A DNA stretch of 64,000 nt from an uncultured Bacilli bacterium (GCA_947632085.1 CANRNY010000003.1:1-64000), one strand, 5' to 3'. Counted from the first letter of the stretch, positions 8,016 to 15,358 are shown. Numbers and translations are program-made. Notes: generated by a model not told the origin, from the sequence alone.

Positions 8016-9231
8016 ATTTTTGCTCCTTATATTTGTTATAGTCGTATTTTTTGATAAGTTCACCTTTGGTAATATGAAAACGTTTTTTAAAATATGGTTC
8101 ATCACTAAATAGTAAGTAATAATCATCAGGAGTTGGGGTTAGATTTTGACTTTTTAAAAATTCATATCGAGCATAGGTAACACTTACACTTTGCATTAAT
8201 TGTTTAGGATCGTTAATAATAACGTCTTTTAAATTAACACTAATTAAATATTTTATTTTATCTTCGATGTTTTGTAAACTAAAACCAAACAAGCCAGGAA
8301 AAATTGTTAAGATATTTATAACTTGTTCTTCTGTTAAATCAAAAGCTATTAAGTCTTTTATACGTTTTTGCATACGAGTCTTTTTATAGGTATAAAGAGC
8401 GGGATGCATAAGAGTCATTCGAATAAGATTGTTAGATGAAAAACCTAAATTAACTAGTTCATCTAATTTATCTTTTAAGGTGAGATTGCTATAACCAAAT
8501 AAAGCAGGACTTTTATAAAATAATTTTAGAGCTTGTGCGCGAGTATATCCTAGTTTTTGAGTATCGCTTATTTTGGCTTCTAAAGTAGATTTGGTATGAC
8601 CTAAAACAGAAGGATTTAATTTAGCTATTTTATGCGCAGCTTTGGTATTATAACCAAGGCTTTCTAAGTCGATAAGGGTTTGGTTCATATTATCATAACC
8701 ATAAGCAAATAGTTTGGCGATGTTTTTAGTCATTTTAAGCATTTCTTTACGAGTAAAACCTAAAGAGATTATTTCTTTTTGACGAGTAGCAATCGTCTCT
8801 TTACTATAACTTAAGAGATTACCATTAGCGACGATCATTTTTAGAGCATCGCTTTTAGAATAACCAAGTTCTTTTAAATTAAATATTTTATCAGTGATAT
8901 TATTTTTAGATAGACAAAAGACTTCAGAAAAAGAAGTTATTAAGCGTAAAATATCTGAATCTTTGAAACCAAGAGCTTTTAAATCTTTTATTTTTTGTTC
9001 AAGATTAGTAAGAGCTAAGCCATAGATATTTGGGGCGAAACAAATCATTTTAATTATTGTCTCTTTAGGAATATTAAAGCTTTCTAAAAATAGATTATTT
9101 TCTTTAGCATGTTTTAAAATAGTATCTTCTTTACTACCTTGTTCAATTAGTGTTTTCTTTATAATCCTACTCTGCTCTTCATTATAGCCGTAAGTTAATA
9201 AATAGCTTATTAATTTAGAATCATCAGGCAT
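7999..9231 (-). CDS. Large helical-repeat (solenoid) protein resembling the mTERF family
   Basis: The 410-residue protein contains at least seven consecutive ~35-residue repeats from about residue 75 to 340. Each has the form of a helix ending LKxLGF/Y, a short turn, a second helix with xxALKM, then a phrase like PALFGYS or NGNLLSYS. Repeat length and the LGF..I..M...P.L...S pattern closely resemble mitochondrial transcription termination factor (mTERF) repeats. Those form a nucleic-acid-binding solenoid and are best known from eukaryotes. No signal peptide is present. Nucleic-acid binding is inferred; another alpha-solenoid family with similar period is possible. The ribosome binding site is weak (GAAAGTAGTG). 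Confidence 0.6.
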   Translation of the reverse strand: MPDDSKLISYLLTYGYNEEQSRIIKKTLIEQGSKEDTILKHAKENNLFLESFNIPKETIIKMICFAPNIYGLALTNLEQKIKDLKALGFKDSDILRLITSFSEVFCLSKNNITDKIFNLKELGYSKSDALKMIVANGNLLSYSKETIATRQKEIISLGFTRKEMLKMTKNIAKLFAYGYDNMNQTLIDLESLGYNTKAAHKIAKLNPSVLGHTKSTLEAKISDTQKLGYTRAQALKLFYKSPALFGYSNLTLKDKLDELVNLGFSSNNLIRMTLMHPALYTYKKTRMQKRIKDLIAFDLTEEQVINILTIFPGLFGFSLQNIEDKIKYLISVNLKDVIINDPKQLMQSVSVTYARYEFLKSQNLTPTPDDYYLLFSDEPYFKKRFHITKGELIKKYDYNKYKEQKYGKVS

Positions 9232-9268
9232 GATATCACTACTTTCTAAATATTTTAAAATATATTAA

Positions 9269-9910
9269 TTAGTCGACTTTAGTAAAATGGGTACGATCAG
9301 CACCGCATAAAGGGCAAACAAAATCAGCTGGTAATTCTTCATCAGTTTCGATAATATAACCACATAAGTCACAGACATATTTGTATTTACCAGTTGTTTT
9401 ACTTTCTTCAACTTCTTCATATGTTGGAGCTTTTTTAGGAGCTCTACCTTTTATTACTTCATGATAGTAGCGATAAGTCATTTCTACTTCATCATTATAT
9501 TTTTTGGTATCAATAACACGAGCAATAATAATGTCATGGGTTTTAGCATCAACAATATTTTCTACTTCACAAACTAGATAACCACATGTTCCTTCATTAA
9601 TTACTTTAATATTATCTACTACTTCATAATTATAATCTTTAAATTTATCAGTATCTTTAGATGAAGTAAAACCGAAAGTTGAGATAATATTAGGATTTAT
9701 TTTTTCGTTTATTATTGCCACAATAAATTTACGAGATTTTTTTATTATTTCACTAGTATAATTTTCTTTATTTAAACTAATTGATACTAATGGTCCTTCA
9801 CTAGTTATTTGAGTTAAAGTATTTATAACACAACCAGCGTCTATATCATTATCGTTACTACTTACAAGATATACACCATAACTAATATTTCTTAAGATTT
9901 TTGTTTCCAT
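9269..9910 (-). CDS. Flavin reductase-like protein fused to rubredoxin
   Basis: Residues 1-155 match the flavin reductase-like FMN-binding domain (start ILRNISYGVYLVSS, middle GPLVSISLNKENYTS, then RYYHEVIKGRAP). Residues ~170-213 are a rubredoxin domain with two CxxCG knuckles (CDLCGY and CPLCGAD) binding one iron. The order matches high-molecular-weight rubredoxins and flavoredoxin-type electron carriers, which hand electrons to oxygen- or NO-reducing flavoproteins in anaerobes. That suggests a role in oxidative-stress defence. The ATG at 9910 follows GGAGGAA. The repeat module R1 lies directly upstream. Confidence 0.88.
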   Translation of the reverse strand: METKILRNISYGVYLVSSNDNDIDAGCVINTLTQITSEGPLVSISLNKENYTSEIIKKSRKFIVAIINEKINPNIISTFGFTSSKDTDKFKDYNYEVVDNIKVINEGTCGYLVCEVENIVDAKTHDIIIARVIDTKKYNDEVEMTYRYYHEVIKGRAPKKAPTYEEVEESKTTGKYKYVCDLCGYIIETDEELPADFVCPLCGADRTHFTKVD

Positions 9911-10044
9911 AAATATTCCTCCATATATTGTTAATTATATCATAAAATTTTAGGTTTTTTTGTGTTTTATTTTGGGACAAAAAAATAGTTTTAAAGCTTT
10001 ATTTTTAGCTAAAAAACTATTTTAATTAAAAAGGTCATTTTTCC

Positions 10045-10073
10045 TTTACTTTAGCTAAAAATTGTACTAAATT
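10045..10073 (+). promoter_or_regulatory. Putative promoter of peptide mRNA, copy R1
   Basis: TTTACT (10045-10050), 17 bases, TAAATT (10068-10073). Each box matches 4 of 6 consensus positions. The arrangement is kept in all four copies (17, 18, 17 and 17 bases) while the spacer sequence varies. The predicted start near 10080 would place TGACACATTTG at the very 5' end of the mRNA. Confidence 0.5.
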
Positions 10074-10144
10074 AGAGCTTGACACATTTGGCAGATGCCT
10101 TTCCTTTAAGGGGTTTTGGATTAACTTCTAAAGGAGGCGGTTTT

Positions 10145-10222
10145 ATGATTAAATTAATAAACAATCTTATTAATATCATATTTCTACTTTTATTTGTAAT
10201 AATAGTTTTATTATTTAAATAA
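10145..10222 (+). CDS. 25-residue hydrophobic peptide, copy R1 (candidate type I toxin)
   Basis: The ATG has AAAGGAGG (10130-10137) 7 bases upstream, a very strong ribosome binding site. The peptide begins MIKLINNL, continues with an unbroken run of Ile, Leu, Phe and Val, and ends LLFK: a single membrane-spanning helix with a lysine at each end. Length and composition match membrane-acting type I toxins such as Ibs, Ldr, Fst or TxpA, but there is no clear sequence match. The upstream segment GCCTTTCCTTT (10097-10107) can pair with AAAGGAGGC and hide the ribosome binding site. Toxicity is inferred; a small membrane regulator of the adjacent kinase is the main alternative. Confidence 0.65.
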   Translation: MIKLINNLINIIFLLLFVIIVLLFK

Positions 10223-10325
10223 AAAAGGCATCTCTCTTATGCATTAGCTAAGAGCAGATGTCCTAACCACTTGGAAGGACATTTGGCAAACACAAATGTG
10301 TCATTTTTTATGACTTTCCTTCACT
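10220..10325 (-). ncRNA. Antisense small RNA, copy R1 (candidate antitoxin)
   Basis: On the minus strand an extended -10 (TGTTATACT, 10332-10340) predicts a start near 10325. About 100 bases on, a long hairpin (10263 to 10227) is followed by a T-rich tract (10226-10220), a good intrinsic terminator. The RNA is fully complementary to the 3' untranslated region and stop codon of the peptide mRNA (overlap about 90 bases). This is the convergent 3'-overlap layout of TxpA/RatA and BsrG/SR4. It starts about 40 bases after the histidine kinase 1 stop, so kinase read-through would also carry this sequence. Confidence 0.65.
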
Positions 10326-10363
10326 AGATTAAGTATAACATATTTTGTAATTTTTTTAAATAA

Positions 10364-11575
10364 CTATTTTAAATATTTAATAGTAAAAGTTGTTCCTTTA
10401 TTTAATTCTGATTGAACAGTTATGTAACCATTATTTTTCTCAATAATAGTTTTAGCTAAAGACAAACCAATTCCTATACTATCTTTATGAGAATTTTCGC
10501 CTTTATAAAATCTTTTAAAAATATTTTTTAAATCTTTTTTACTTATACCAGTTCCATAGTCAGTAATAATTATTTTAATAAATAAATCATTTGTTGTATA
10601 AGATATATCAATTTTTGAATTTTCATAGGAATGTTCAAGACAGTTTTTAATAATGTTAGTTAAAGCTTCAACTTGCCATTTATAGTCACAACAAATTATA
10701 GATGATTTAGAACCTTCAATATTTATTTTAATGTTTTTTAAATCACAAATAGCATCAACATTATTTACAACTTCAGCTAATATCTTACTTATTTTTACGT
10801 TTTCATTTTTATAAGTTATAGCGTTTGCATCAAATCTAGATAAAGTAAGAAGAGATTGAATTAAAAATGTAATATTACTTATTTTATGACGAATACTTAT
10901 TAAAAGATTATTTCTTTCTTTAGGAGTTAAATTTTTATTACTGATTAAGTTATCAAGCATTAGATTTATTGAAGTTAGTGGTGTCTTTATTTGGTGAGAA
11001 ATATCACTTAAAGATTCTTTTAGCAATTCTTTATCTTTTTTAGATAAACGTTCTTGTTCATTTAATGTAACAGCGGTTTTATATAATTCATTTTTTAGAA
11101 TTGATAATTCATCTTCGATATTACTGGTAATATTTAATGTATAATTCTTATTGTTTATTTCTTTTAAATAATCAGCTATGGCTTTGATATTTTTATTTTT
11201 ATGATATTGATATAGTTTTATTAAACTAATTGTAATTATAATAAAAGTAAATAGGATAAGAAAATTAGTAATAATTATTTTTTGGATAATTTTTTGATTA
11301 GCAATACTTATTGCATCGTTTTGTAGCTCTATACCATAATTAGATAAAACGTTTTGATTACTTAAGTCTTGTTTATTAATGATTTTAATAATTTCTTCTT
11401 CATTAAGGTCTGGATATTCTTTTTTTACATTATTAATAATGTGCGAAATAATAATATTTTCGTTTGTATTATATTCTTGTAAATATTTAATCGTGATTAA
11501 AGAATTTATAACTAATGTTATAAAAGAAAAGATAATTATAATAATATAAATTTTTTTAAATGCTTTATCTTTCAT
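10364..11575 (-). CDS. Sensor histidine kinase 1 (BceS/VanS-like size)
   Basis: The 403-residue protein has TM1 at ~8-30, a ~70-residue extracytoplasmic loop and TM2 at ~99-121. A linker leads to the DHp domain with phospho-accepting H194 (SDISHQIKTPLTS). The catalytic domain shows the N box (NIIKNCLEHS), DYGTGIS, FKRFYKG and GIGLSLAKTI. I chose ATG at 11575, overlapping the response-regulator stop by 11 bases; the second kinase has the identical junction. It is a close paralogue of the kinase at 13088-14299, from duplication of a repeat-kinase-regulator-repeat block. Association with large FtsX-type permeases suggests sensing of membrane- or wall-active compounds, but this is inference. Confidence 0.92.
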   Translation of the reverse strand: MKDKAFKKIYIIIIIFSFITLVINSLITIKYLQEYNTNENIIISHIINNVKKEYPDLNEEEIIKIINKQDLSNQNVLSNYGIELQNDAISIANQKIIQKIIITNFLILFTFIIITISLIKLYQYHKNKNIKAIADYLKEINNKNYTLNITSNIEDELSILKNELYKTAVTLNEQERLSKKDKELLKESLSDISHQIKTPLTSINLMLDNLISNKNLTPKERNNLLISIRHKISNITFLIQSLLTLSRFDANAITYKNENVKISKILAEVVNNVDAICDLKNIKINIEGSKSSIICCDYKWQVEALTNIIKNCLEHSYENSKIDISYTTNDLFIKIIITDYGTGISKKDLKNIFKRFYKGENSHKDSIGIGLSLAKTIIEKNNGYITVQSELNKGTTFTIKYLK

Positions 11576-12215
11576 CTGAATCAATCCTATAACCTATTCC
11601 TTTAAGAGTAACTATTATATCAGTTTGTAATTTCTCTCTTATTCTTTTTAAATAAACAGTAACAGTATTATCATTAACGTCATTACCAGTCCATTGCCAT
11701 ATATTATCAATAATCATTTCACGAGTAACAACTTTATTTAAATTAGTAAAAAGTAAGAGTAAAATTTTAAGTTCTAAGTTAGTTAATTTAATTTCGGTAT
11801 TATTTTTATATACAGTCATTTTATCAAGATTTAAAGTAATATCTTTTACTTTTATAATAGTATTTTTTTCTTGATGTAAGATTATTTTATTTAATCTAAG
11901 TAATAATTCTTTAGCATGAAAAGGTTTGGTTACATAGTCATCAGCACCTAGTTCTAAAGATTTAACAATCGTTTCTTCATCATCTTTAGCAGTAAGAAAA
12001 ATAGTAGGAAGATTTATTTTACTTATTTCTTTTTCATAATAATCTAGGCCATTACCATCTGGTAAAGTAATATCTAAAATAAGAGCATCATAATTATTAG
12101 ATAGATTTATTTCTTTAAGACAAGAAGCAGTATCAACTTGATAATTATTTTCTTTTAAAAATAAAGAAAGATTACTTGAGATATCATAATCATCTTCAAC
12201 AATTAATACTTTCAT
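11565..12215 (-). CDS. OmpR/PhoB-family response regulator 1
   Basis: The 216-residue protein has a receiver domain with acidic pocket (EDD at 7-9), phospho-acceptor D48 (LILDITLPDG), FLTAKDD and TKPF lysine. A C-terminal winged helix follows, containing LTNLELKILLLL and the recognition segment NTVTVYLKRIREKL. It acts with the kinase encoded immediately downstream. The ATG at 12215 follows GAGGAGGG. It is nearly identical to the regulator at 14289-14939, so cross-phosphorylation and shared targets are likely. Confidence 0.93.
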   Translation of the reverse strand: MKVLIVEDDYDISSNLSLFLKENNYQVDTASCLKEINLSNNYDALILDITLPDGNGLDYYEKEISKINLPTIFLTAKDDEETIVKSLELGADDYVTKPFHAKELLLRLNKIILHQEKNTIIKVKDITLNLDKMTVYKNNTEIKLTNLELKILLLLFTNLNKVVTREMIIDNIWQWTGNDVNDNTVTVYLKRIREKLQTDIIVTLKGIGYRIDSDER

Positions 12216-12425
12216 TTTAACCCTCCTCTACTTAATTTTTTACATTAATATTTATACTTAAAATATTATTTTAAACTGGCATTTTTAGCTAAAAAACTTT
12301 TTTAATTTAAATGGTCATTTTTGCTTTACTTTAGGAAAAATTTTGTACTAAATTAAAGCATGACACATTTGGCAGATGCCTTTCCTTTAAGGGGTTTTGG
12401 ATTAACTTCTAAAGGAGGCGGTTTT

Positions 12426-12503
12426 ATGATTAAATTAATAAACAATCTTATTAATATCATATTTCTACTTTTATTTGTAATAATAGTTTTATTATTTAAA
12501 TAA
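12426..12503 (+). CDS. 25-residue hydrophobic peptide, copy R2
   Basis: The peptide is identical to that of copy R1, with the same AAAGGAGG site 7 bases before the ATG. Promoter boxes are TTTACT (12325-12330) and TAAATT (12349-12354), spaced 18 bases. The 5' arm TGACACATTTG (12361-12371) and 3' arm CAAATGTGTCA (from 12576) are perfectly complementary. Confidence 0.65.
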   Translation: MIKLINNLINIIFLLLFVIIVLLFK

Positions 12504-12608
12504 AAAAGGCATCTCTCTTATGCATTAGCTAAGAGCAGATGTCCTAACCATACTGGAAGGACATTTGGTAAAAAACAAATGTGTCATTTTTTATGACTTT
12601 CCTTCACT
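12502..12608 (-). ncRNA. Antisense small RNA, copy R2
   Basis: Extended -10 TGTTATACT on the minus strand (12615-12623), predicted start near 12608. Terminator hairpin 12544 to 12508 followed by a T-run (12507-12502). It is complementary to the 3' end of the R2 peptide mRNA. Its start is preceded by R3 rather than by a protein gene. Confidence 0.6.
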
Positions 12609-12865
12609 AGATTAAGTATAACATATAACTTATTTATTTAGAATATTTAAGTTAATATAATCTTTTTGAAGTGAACTTTTTTACATTTTTTTTGACAACT
12701 AAAATATGATTTTAAAAGCTTATTTTTAGCGAAAAAACTATTTTAATTAAAAAGGCAAATTTTGCTTTACTTTAGGGATAATTTGTACTAAATTAGAACT
12801 TGACACATTTGGCAGGTGCCTTTCCTTTAAGGGGTTTTGGATTAACTTCTAAGGGAGGCGGTTTT

Positions 12866-12943
12866 ATGATTAAATTAATAAACAATCTTATTAATATCAT
12901 ATTTCTACTTTTATTTGTAATAATTATTATATTATTTAAATAA
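12866..12943 (+). CDS. 25-residue hydrophobic peptide, copy R3
   Basis: Differs from R1 and R2 only by Ile-Ile in place of Val-Leu near the C-terminus. The ribosome binding site is AAGGGAGG, and the upstream GCCTTTCCTTT can still pair with it through one G-U pair. Promoter boxes TTTACT (12766-12771) and TAAATT (12789-12794) are spaced 17 bases. Confidence 0.65.
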   Translation: MIKLINNLINIIFLLLFVIIIILFK

Positions 12944-13049
12944 AAAAAGGCATCTGTTATTAGCTTAGCTAATAGACAGATGTCCCAACAACATGGAAGG
13001 ACATTTGGCTAAAAACAAATGTGTCATTTTTTTATGACTTTCCTTCACT
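12942..13049 (-). ncRNA. Antisense small RNA, copy R3
   Basis: Extended -10 TGTTATACT on the minus strand (13056-13064), predicted start near 13049. Hairpin 12985 to 12949, then seven Ts (12948-12942). The promoter lies about 20 bases after the histidine kinase 2 stop codon at 13088. Confidence 0.6.
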
Positions 13050-13087
13050 AGATTAAGTATAACACATTTAGTATTTTTTTTAAATAA

Positions 13088-14299
13088 CTATTTTAAATAT
13101 TTAATAGTAAAAGTTGTTCCTTTATTTAATTCTGATTGAACAGTTATGTAACCATTATTTTTTTCGATGATTGTCTTAGCTAAAGATAAACCAATACCTA
13201 TACTATCTTTATGAGAATTTTCGCCTTTATAGAATCTTTTAAAAATATTTTTTAAATCTTTTTCACTCATACCTGTTCCATAATCTGTAATTACTATTTT
13301 AGTAAATAAATCATTGGTTGTATAAGATATATCAATCTTAGAATTTTCTTTGGAATGTTCAAGACAATTTTTTAATATATTAGTTAGGGCTTCGACTTGC
13401 CATTTACCATCACAATAAAGAGATATGGAATTAGATCCTTCAATATTAATTTTAATACTCTTTAAATCGCAAATAGCATCAACATTCCGTACAGCTTCGG
13501 CTAAGAGATTCCTTATTTTAATATTTTCATTTTTAAATGTAATGGCATTAGCATCAAACCTAGATAAAGTAAGTAAGGATTGAATTAAAAAGTTAATGTT
13601 ACTTATTTTATGACGAATATTAAGTAATAAAGTATCTTTTTCTTTGGCTGATAAGTTTTTATTTTCAATTAAATTATCAATCATTAAATTAATAGATGTT
13701 AATGGTGTTTTAATTTGATGAGAGATATCACTTAATGAATCTTTTAATAGTTCTTTATCTTTTTTAGATAATCTTTCTTTTTCATTTAGAGTAATAGCTG
13801 TTTTATAAAGTTCATTTTTTAATAAAGATAATTCATCTTCACTATTAGTAGTGATATTTAAAAGATAATTTTTGTTATTTATTTCCTTTAGATAATTAAG
13901 AATTTCTTGGATGTTTTTAGCTTTTTTTAACTGATATGCTTTGATAATTAAAACTATAATTAAAATAAAGGTTAGTAAAATACTGATATTATAAATAATT
14001 ATTTTTTTGGTTATTTTTTGATTAGCAAGACTTATTGATTCATTAGATAATTCAATACCATACTTAGAAACAATAGAAGAATTATCTAAATCTTCTTCAT
14101 TAAGAGTTTTTATGATATCTTCTTCTTGAAGATTAGGATATTCCTCTTTTATATTATTAATGATATTAGAAATAATTATGTTTTCATTAGTATTATATTT
14201 ATTTAATAAATTAATCGTTACTAAAGAGTTTATAACTAAAGTTATAAGGGAGACTAATCCAATAATTAAGATTGTTATTTTAAATGTTTTATCTTTCAT
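13088..14299 (-). CDS. Sensor histidine kinase 2
   Basis: The 403-residue paralogue of kinase 1 has the same length and layout: TM1, a ~70-residue outer loop, TM2, DHp histidine in SDISHQIKTPLTS, N box NILKNCLEHS, and DYGTGMS, FKRFYKG and GIGLSLAKTI motifs. The last ~60 residues are almost identical to kinase 1. The outer loop is somewhat more diverged, which would fit altered input. The ATG at 14299 overlaps the regulator stop by 11 bases. Module R3 follows its stop codon directly, so its mRNA probably ends at the R3 terminator. Confidence 0.92.
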   Translation of the reverse strand: MKDKTFKITILIIGLVSLITLVINSLVTINLLNKYNTNENIIISNIINNIKEEYPNLQEEDIIKTLNEEDLDNSSIVSKYGIELSNESISLANQKITKKIIIYNISILLTFILIIVLIIKAYQLKKAKNIQEILNYLKEINNKNYLLNITTNSEDELSLLKNELYKTAITLNEKERLSKKDKELLKDSLSDISHQIKTPLTSINLMIDNLIENKNLSAKEKDTLLLNIRHKISNINFLIQSLLTLSRFDANAITFKNENIKIRNLLAEAVRNVDAICDLKSIKINIEGSNSISLYCDGKWQVEALTNILKNCLEHSKENSKIDISYTTNDLFTKIVITDYGTGMSEKDLKNIFKRFYKGENSHKDSIGIGLSLAKTIIEKNNGYITVQSELNKGTTFTIKYLK

Positions 14300-14939
14300 C
14301 ACTATCAATCCTATAACCAATTCCTTTAAGAGTAATTATTATATCACTTTGCAGTTTTTCTCTAATTCTTTTTAAATAAACAGTAACAGTATTATCATTA
14401 ACATCATTACCAGTCCATTGCCAGATATTATCAATAATCGATTCACGAGTTACAACTTTATTTAAATTAGTAAAAAGTAATAAAAGGATTTTTAATTCTA
14501 AATTAGTTAATTTAATTTCAGTATTATTTTTATAGATAGTCATTTTATCTAGATTAAAAGTAATGTCTTTTACTTTAATAAAATTATTTTTCTCTTTACG
14601 AAGTATAATTTTATTTAATCTTAGTAATAATTCTTTGGCGTGAAATGGTTTTGTAATATAGTCATCAGCACCTAGTTCTAAAGATTTAACAATCGTCTCT
14701 TCATCATCCTTAGCTGTTAAGAAAATTGTTGGAATACCTACTCTACTTATTTCTTTTTCGTAGTAATTTAAACCATTTCCATCAGGTAAAGTTATATCTA
14801 AAATAAGAGCGTCATAATTATTAGATAGATTTATTTTTTTAAGACAAGAAGCAATATCAACTTCATAATTATTTTCTTTTAAAAATAAAGAAAGATTACT
14901 TGATATATCATAATCATCTTCGATGATTAATACTTTCAT
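14289..14939 (-). CDS. OmpR/PhoB-family response regulator 2
   Basis: The 216-residue regulator is nearly identical to regulator 1: D48 in LILDITLPDG, FLTAKDD, TKPF, and a winged-helix recognition part NTVTVYLKRIREKL that is unchanged. It is therefore likely to bind the same DNA sites. The ATG at 14939 follows GAGGAGGG. The permease/ATPase operon ends about 420 bases upstream, with module R4 between. Confidence 0.93.
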   Translation of the reverse strand: MKVLIIEDDYDISSNLSLFLKENNYEVDIASCLKKINLSNNYDALILDITLPDGNGLNYYEKEISRVGIPTIFLTAKDDEETIVKSLELGADDYITKPFHAKELLLRLNKIILRKEKNNFIKVKDITFNLDKMTIYKNNTEIKLTNLELKILLLLFTNLNKVVTRESIIDNIWQWTGNDVNDNTVTVYLKRIREKLQSDIIITLKGIGYRIDSDER

Positions 14940-15148
14940 TTTAACCCTCCTCTACTTAATTTTTTACATTAATATTTATGATTAAAATATTATTTTAAAT
15001 TGGCATTTTTAGCTAAAAAACTTTTTTTATTTAAATGGTCATTTTTGCTTTACTTTAGGGAAAATTTGTACTAAATTAGAGCTTGACACATTTGGCAGAT
15101 GCCTTTCCTTTATGGGGTTTTGGATTAACTTCTAAAGGATGCGGTTTT

Positions 15149-15226
15149 ATGATTGAATTAATAAATAAACTTATTAATATCATATTTCTACTTTTATTTG
15201 TAATAATTATTATATTATTTAAATAA
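15149..15226 (+). CDS. 25-residue hydrophobic peptide, copy R4 (weakened ribosome binding site)
   Basis: The peptide begins MIELINKL and ends ILFK, with the same hydrophobic core. The upstream site is AAAGGATGC, so translation should be weaker than in the other copies. Promoter boxes TTTACT (15049-15054) and TAAATT (15072-15077) are retained. Confidence 0.5.
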   Translation: MIELINKLINIIFLLLFVIIIILFK

Positions 15227-15328
15227 AAAAAGGCGTCTGTTTATTAGCTTAGCTAATAACAGATGTCCTTACACTGGAAGGACATTTGGAGAAAACAAAT
15301 GTGTCATTTTTTATGACTTTCCTTCACT
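15226..15328 (-). ncRNA. Antisense small RNA, copy R4
   Basis: A perfect TATAAT -10 on the minus strand (15335-15340) predicts a start near 15328. Hairpin 15268 to 15232 is followed by an A-run on the plus strand (T-run on the minus). It lies about 30 bases after the permease 1 stop and probably also ends the permease operon mRNA. Confidence 0.55.
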
Positions 15329-15358
15329 AAATTAATTATATCATAAAGATAAATTATT

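Larger units (their letters stand above)
9985..10345. repeat. Repeat module R1 (candidate type I toxin-antitoxin unit)
   Basis: This is the first of four ~360-base copies, filling the 9911-10363 gap between histidine kinase 1 and the rubredoxin fusion. Reading the plus strand: a promoter, the TGACACATTTG 5' arm, an anti-ribosome-binding-site segment, a strong ribosome binding site, a 25-codon hydrophobic ORF, a hairpin whose T-tract faces the minus strand, the CAAATGTGTCA 3' arm, then a minus-strand promoter. The copies are nearly identical in conserved elements and vary in loops. Confidence 0.85.
12258..12626. repeat. Repeat module R2
   Basis: The second copy of the ~360-base module. It lies between response regulator 1 and module R3. 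Its left flank is almost identical to that of R4, supporting duplication of a repeat-kinase-regulator-repeat block. With R3 it fills the 872-base gene-free stretch 12216-13087; only AT-rich sequence lies between the two (about 12627-12704). Confidence 0.85.
12705..13068. repeat. Repeat module R3
   Basis: The third copy, directly after histidine kinase 2. Its terminator hairpin differs from R1 and R2 in the inner stem but stays paired, and the peptide has two conservative changes. Confidence 0.85.
14985..15345. repeat. Repeat module R4 (most diverged copy)
   Basis: The fourth copy, filling the 14940-15358 gap between regulator 2 and permease 1. The ribosome binding site is damaged (AAAGGATG instead of AAAGGAGG), the anti-site segment also differs and the peptide has extra changes. 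The minus-strand promoter and terminator remain good. It looks like a decaying toxin with a retained antitoxin. Confidence 0.8.

Noticed and set aside
10079-10084. TTGACA at the R1 5' arm as the -35 of the peptide promoter
   Set aside because: No good -10 follows at 16-18 bases, and the first T is lost in R2 while the TGACACATTTG arm is kept. The bases are better explained by pairing with the 3' arm.
10227-10263. The repeat hairpin as a terminator for the plus-strand peptide mRNA
   Set aside because: On the plus strand it is followed by CTAACCAC without a T-run; the T-run exists only on the minus side. The plus-strand terminator is more likely ACATTTG/CAAATGT followed by ATTTTTT at 10304-10309.
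9985-15345. The four repeats as insertion sequences, MITEs or a CRISPR array
   Set aside because: No transposase, no terminal inverted repeats with target duplications, and no short regular spacers. Each unit has promoters, an ORF and a terminator instead.
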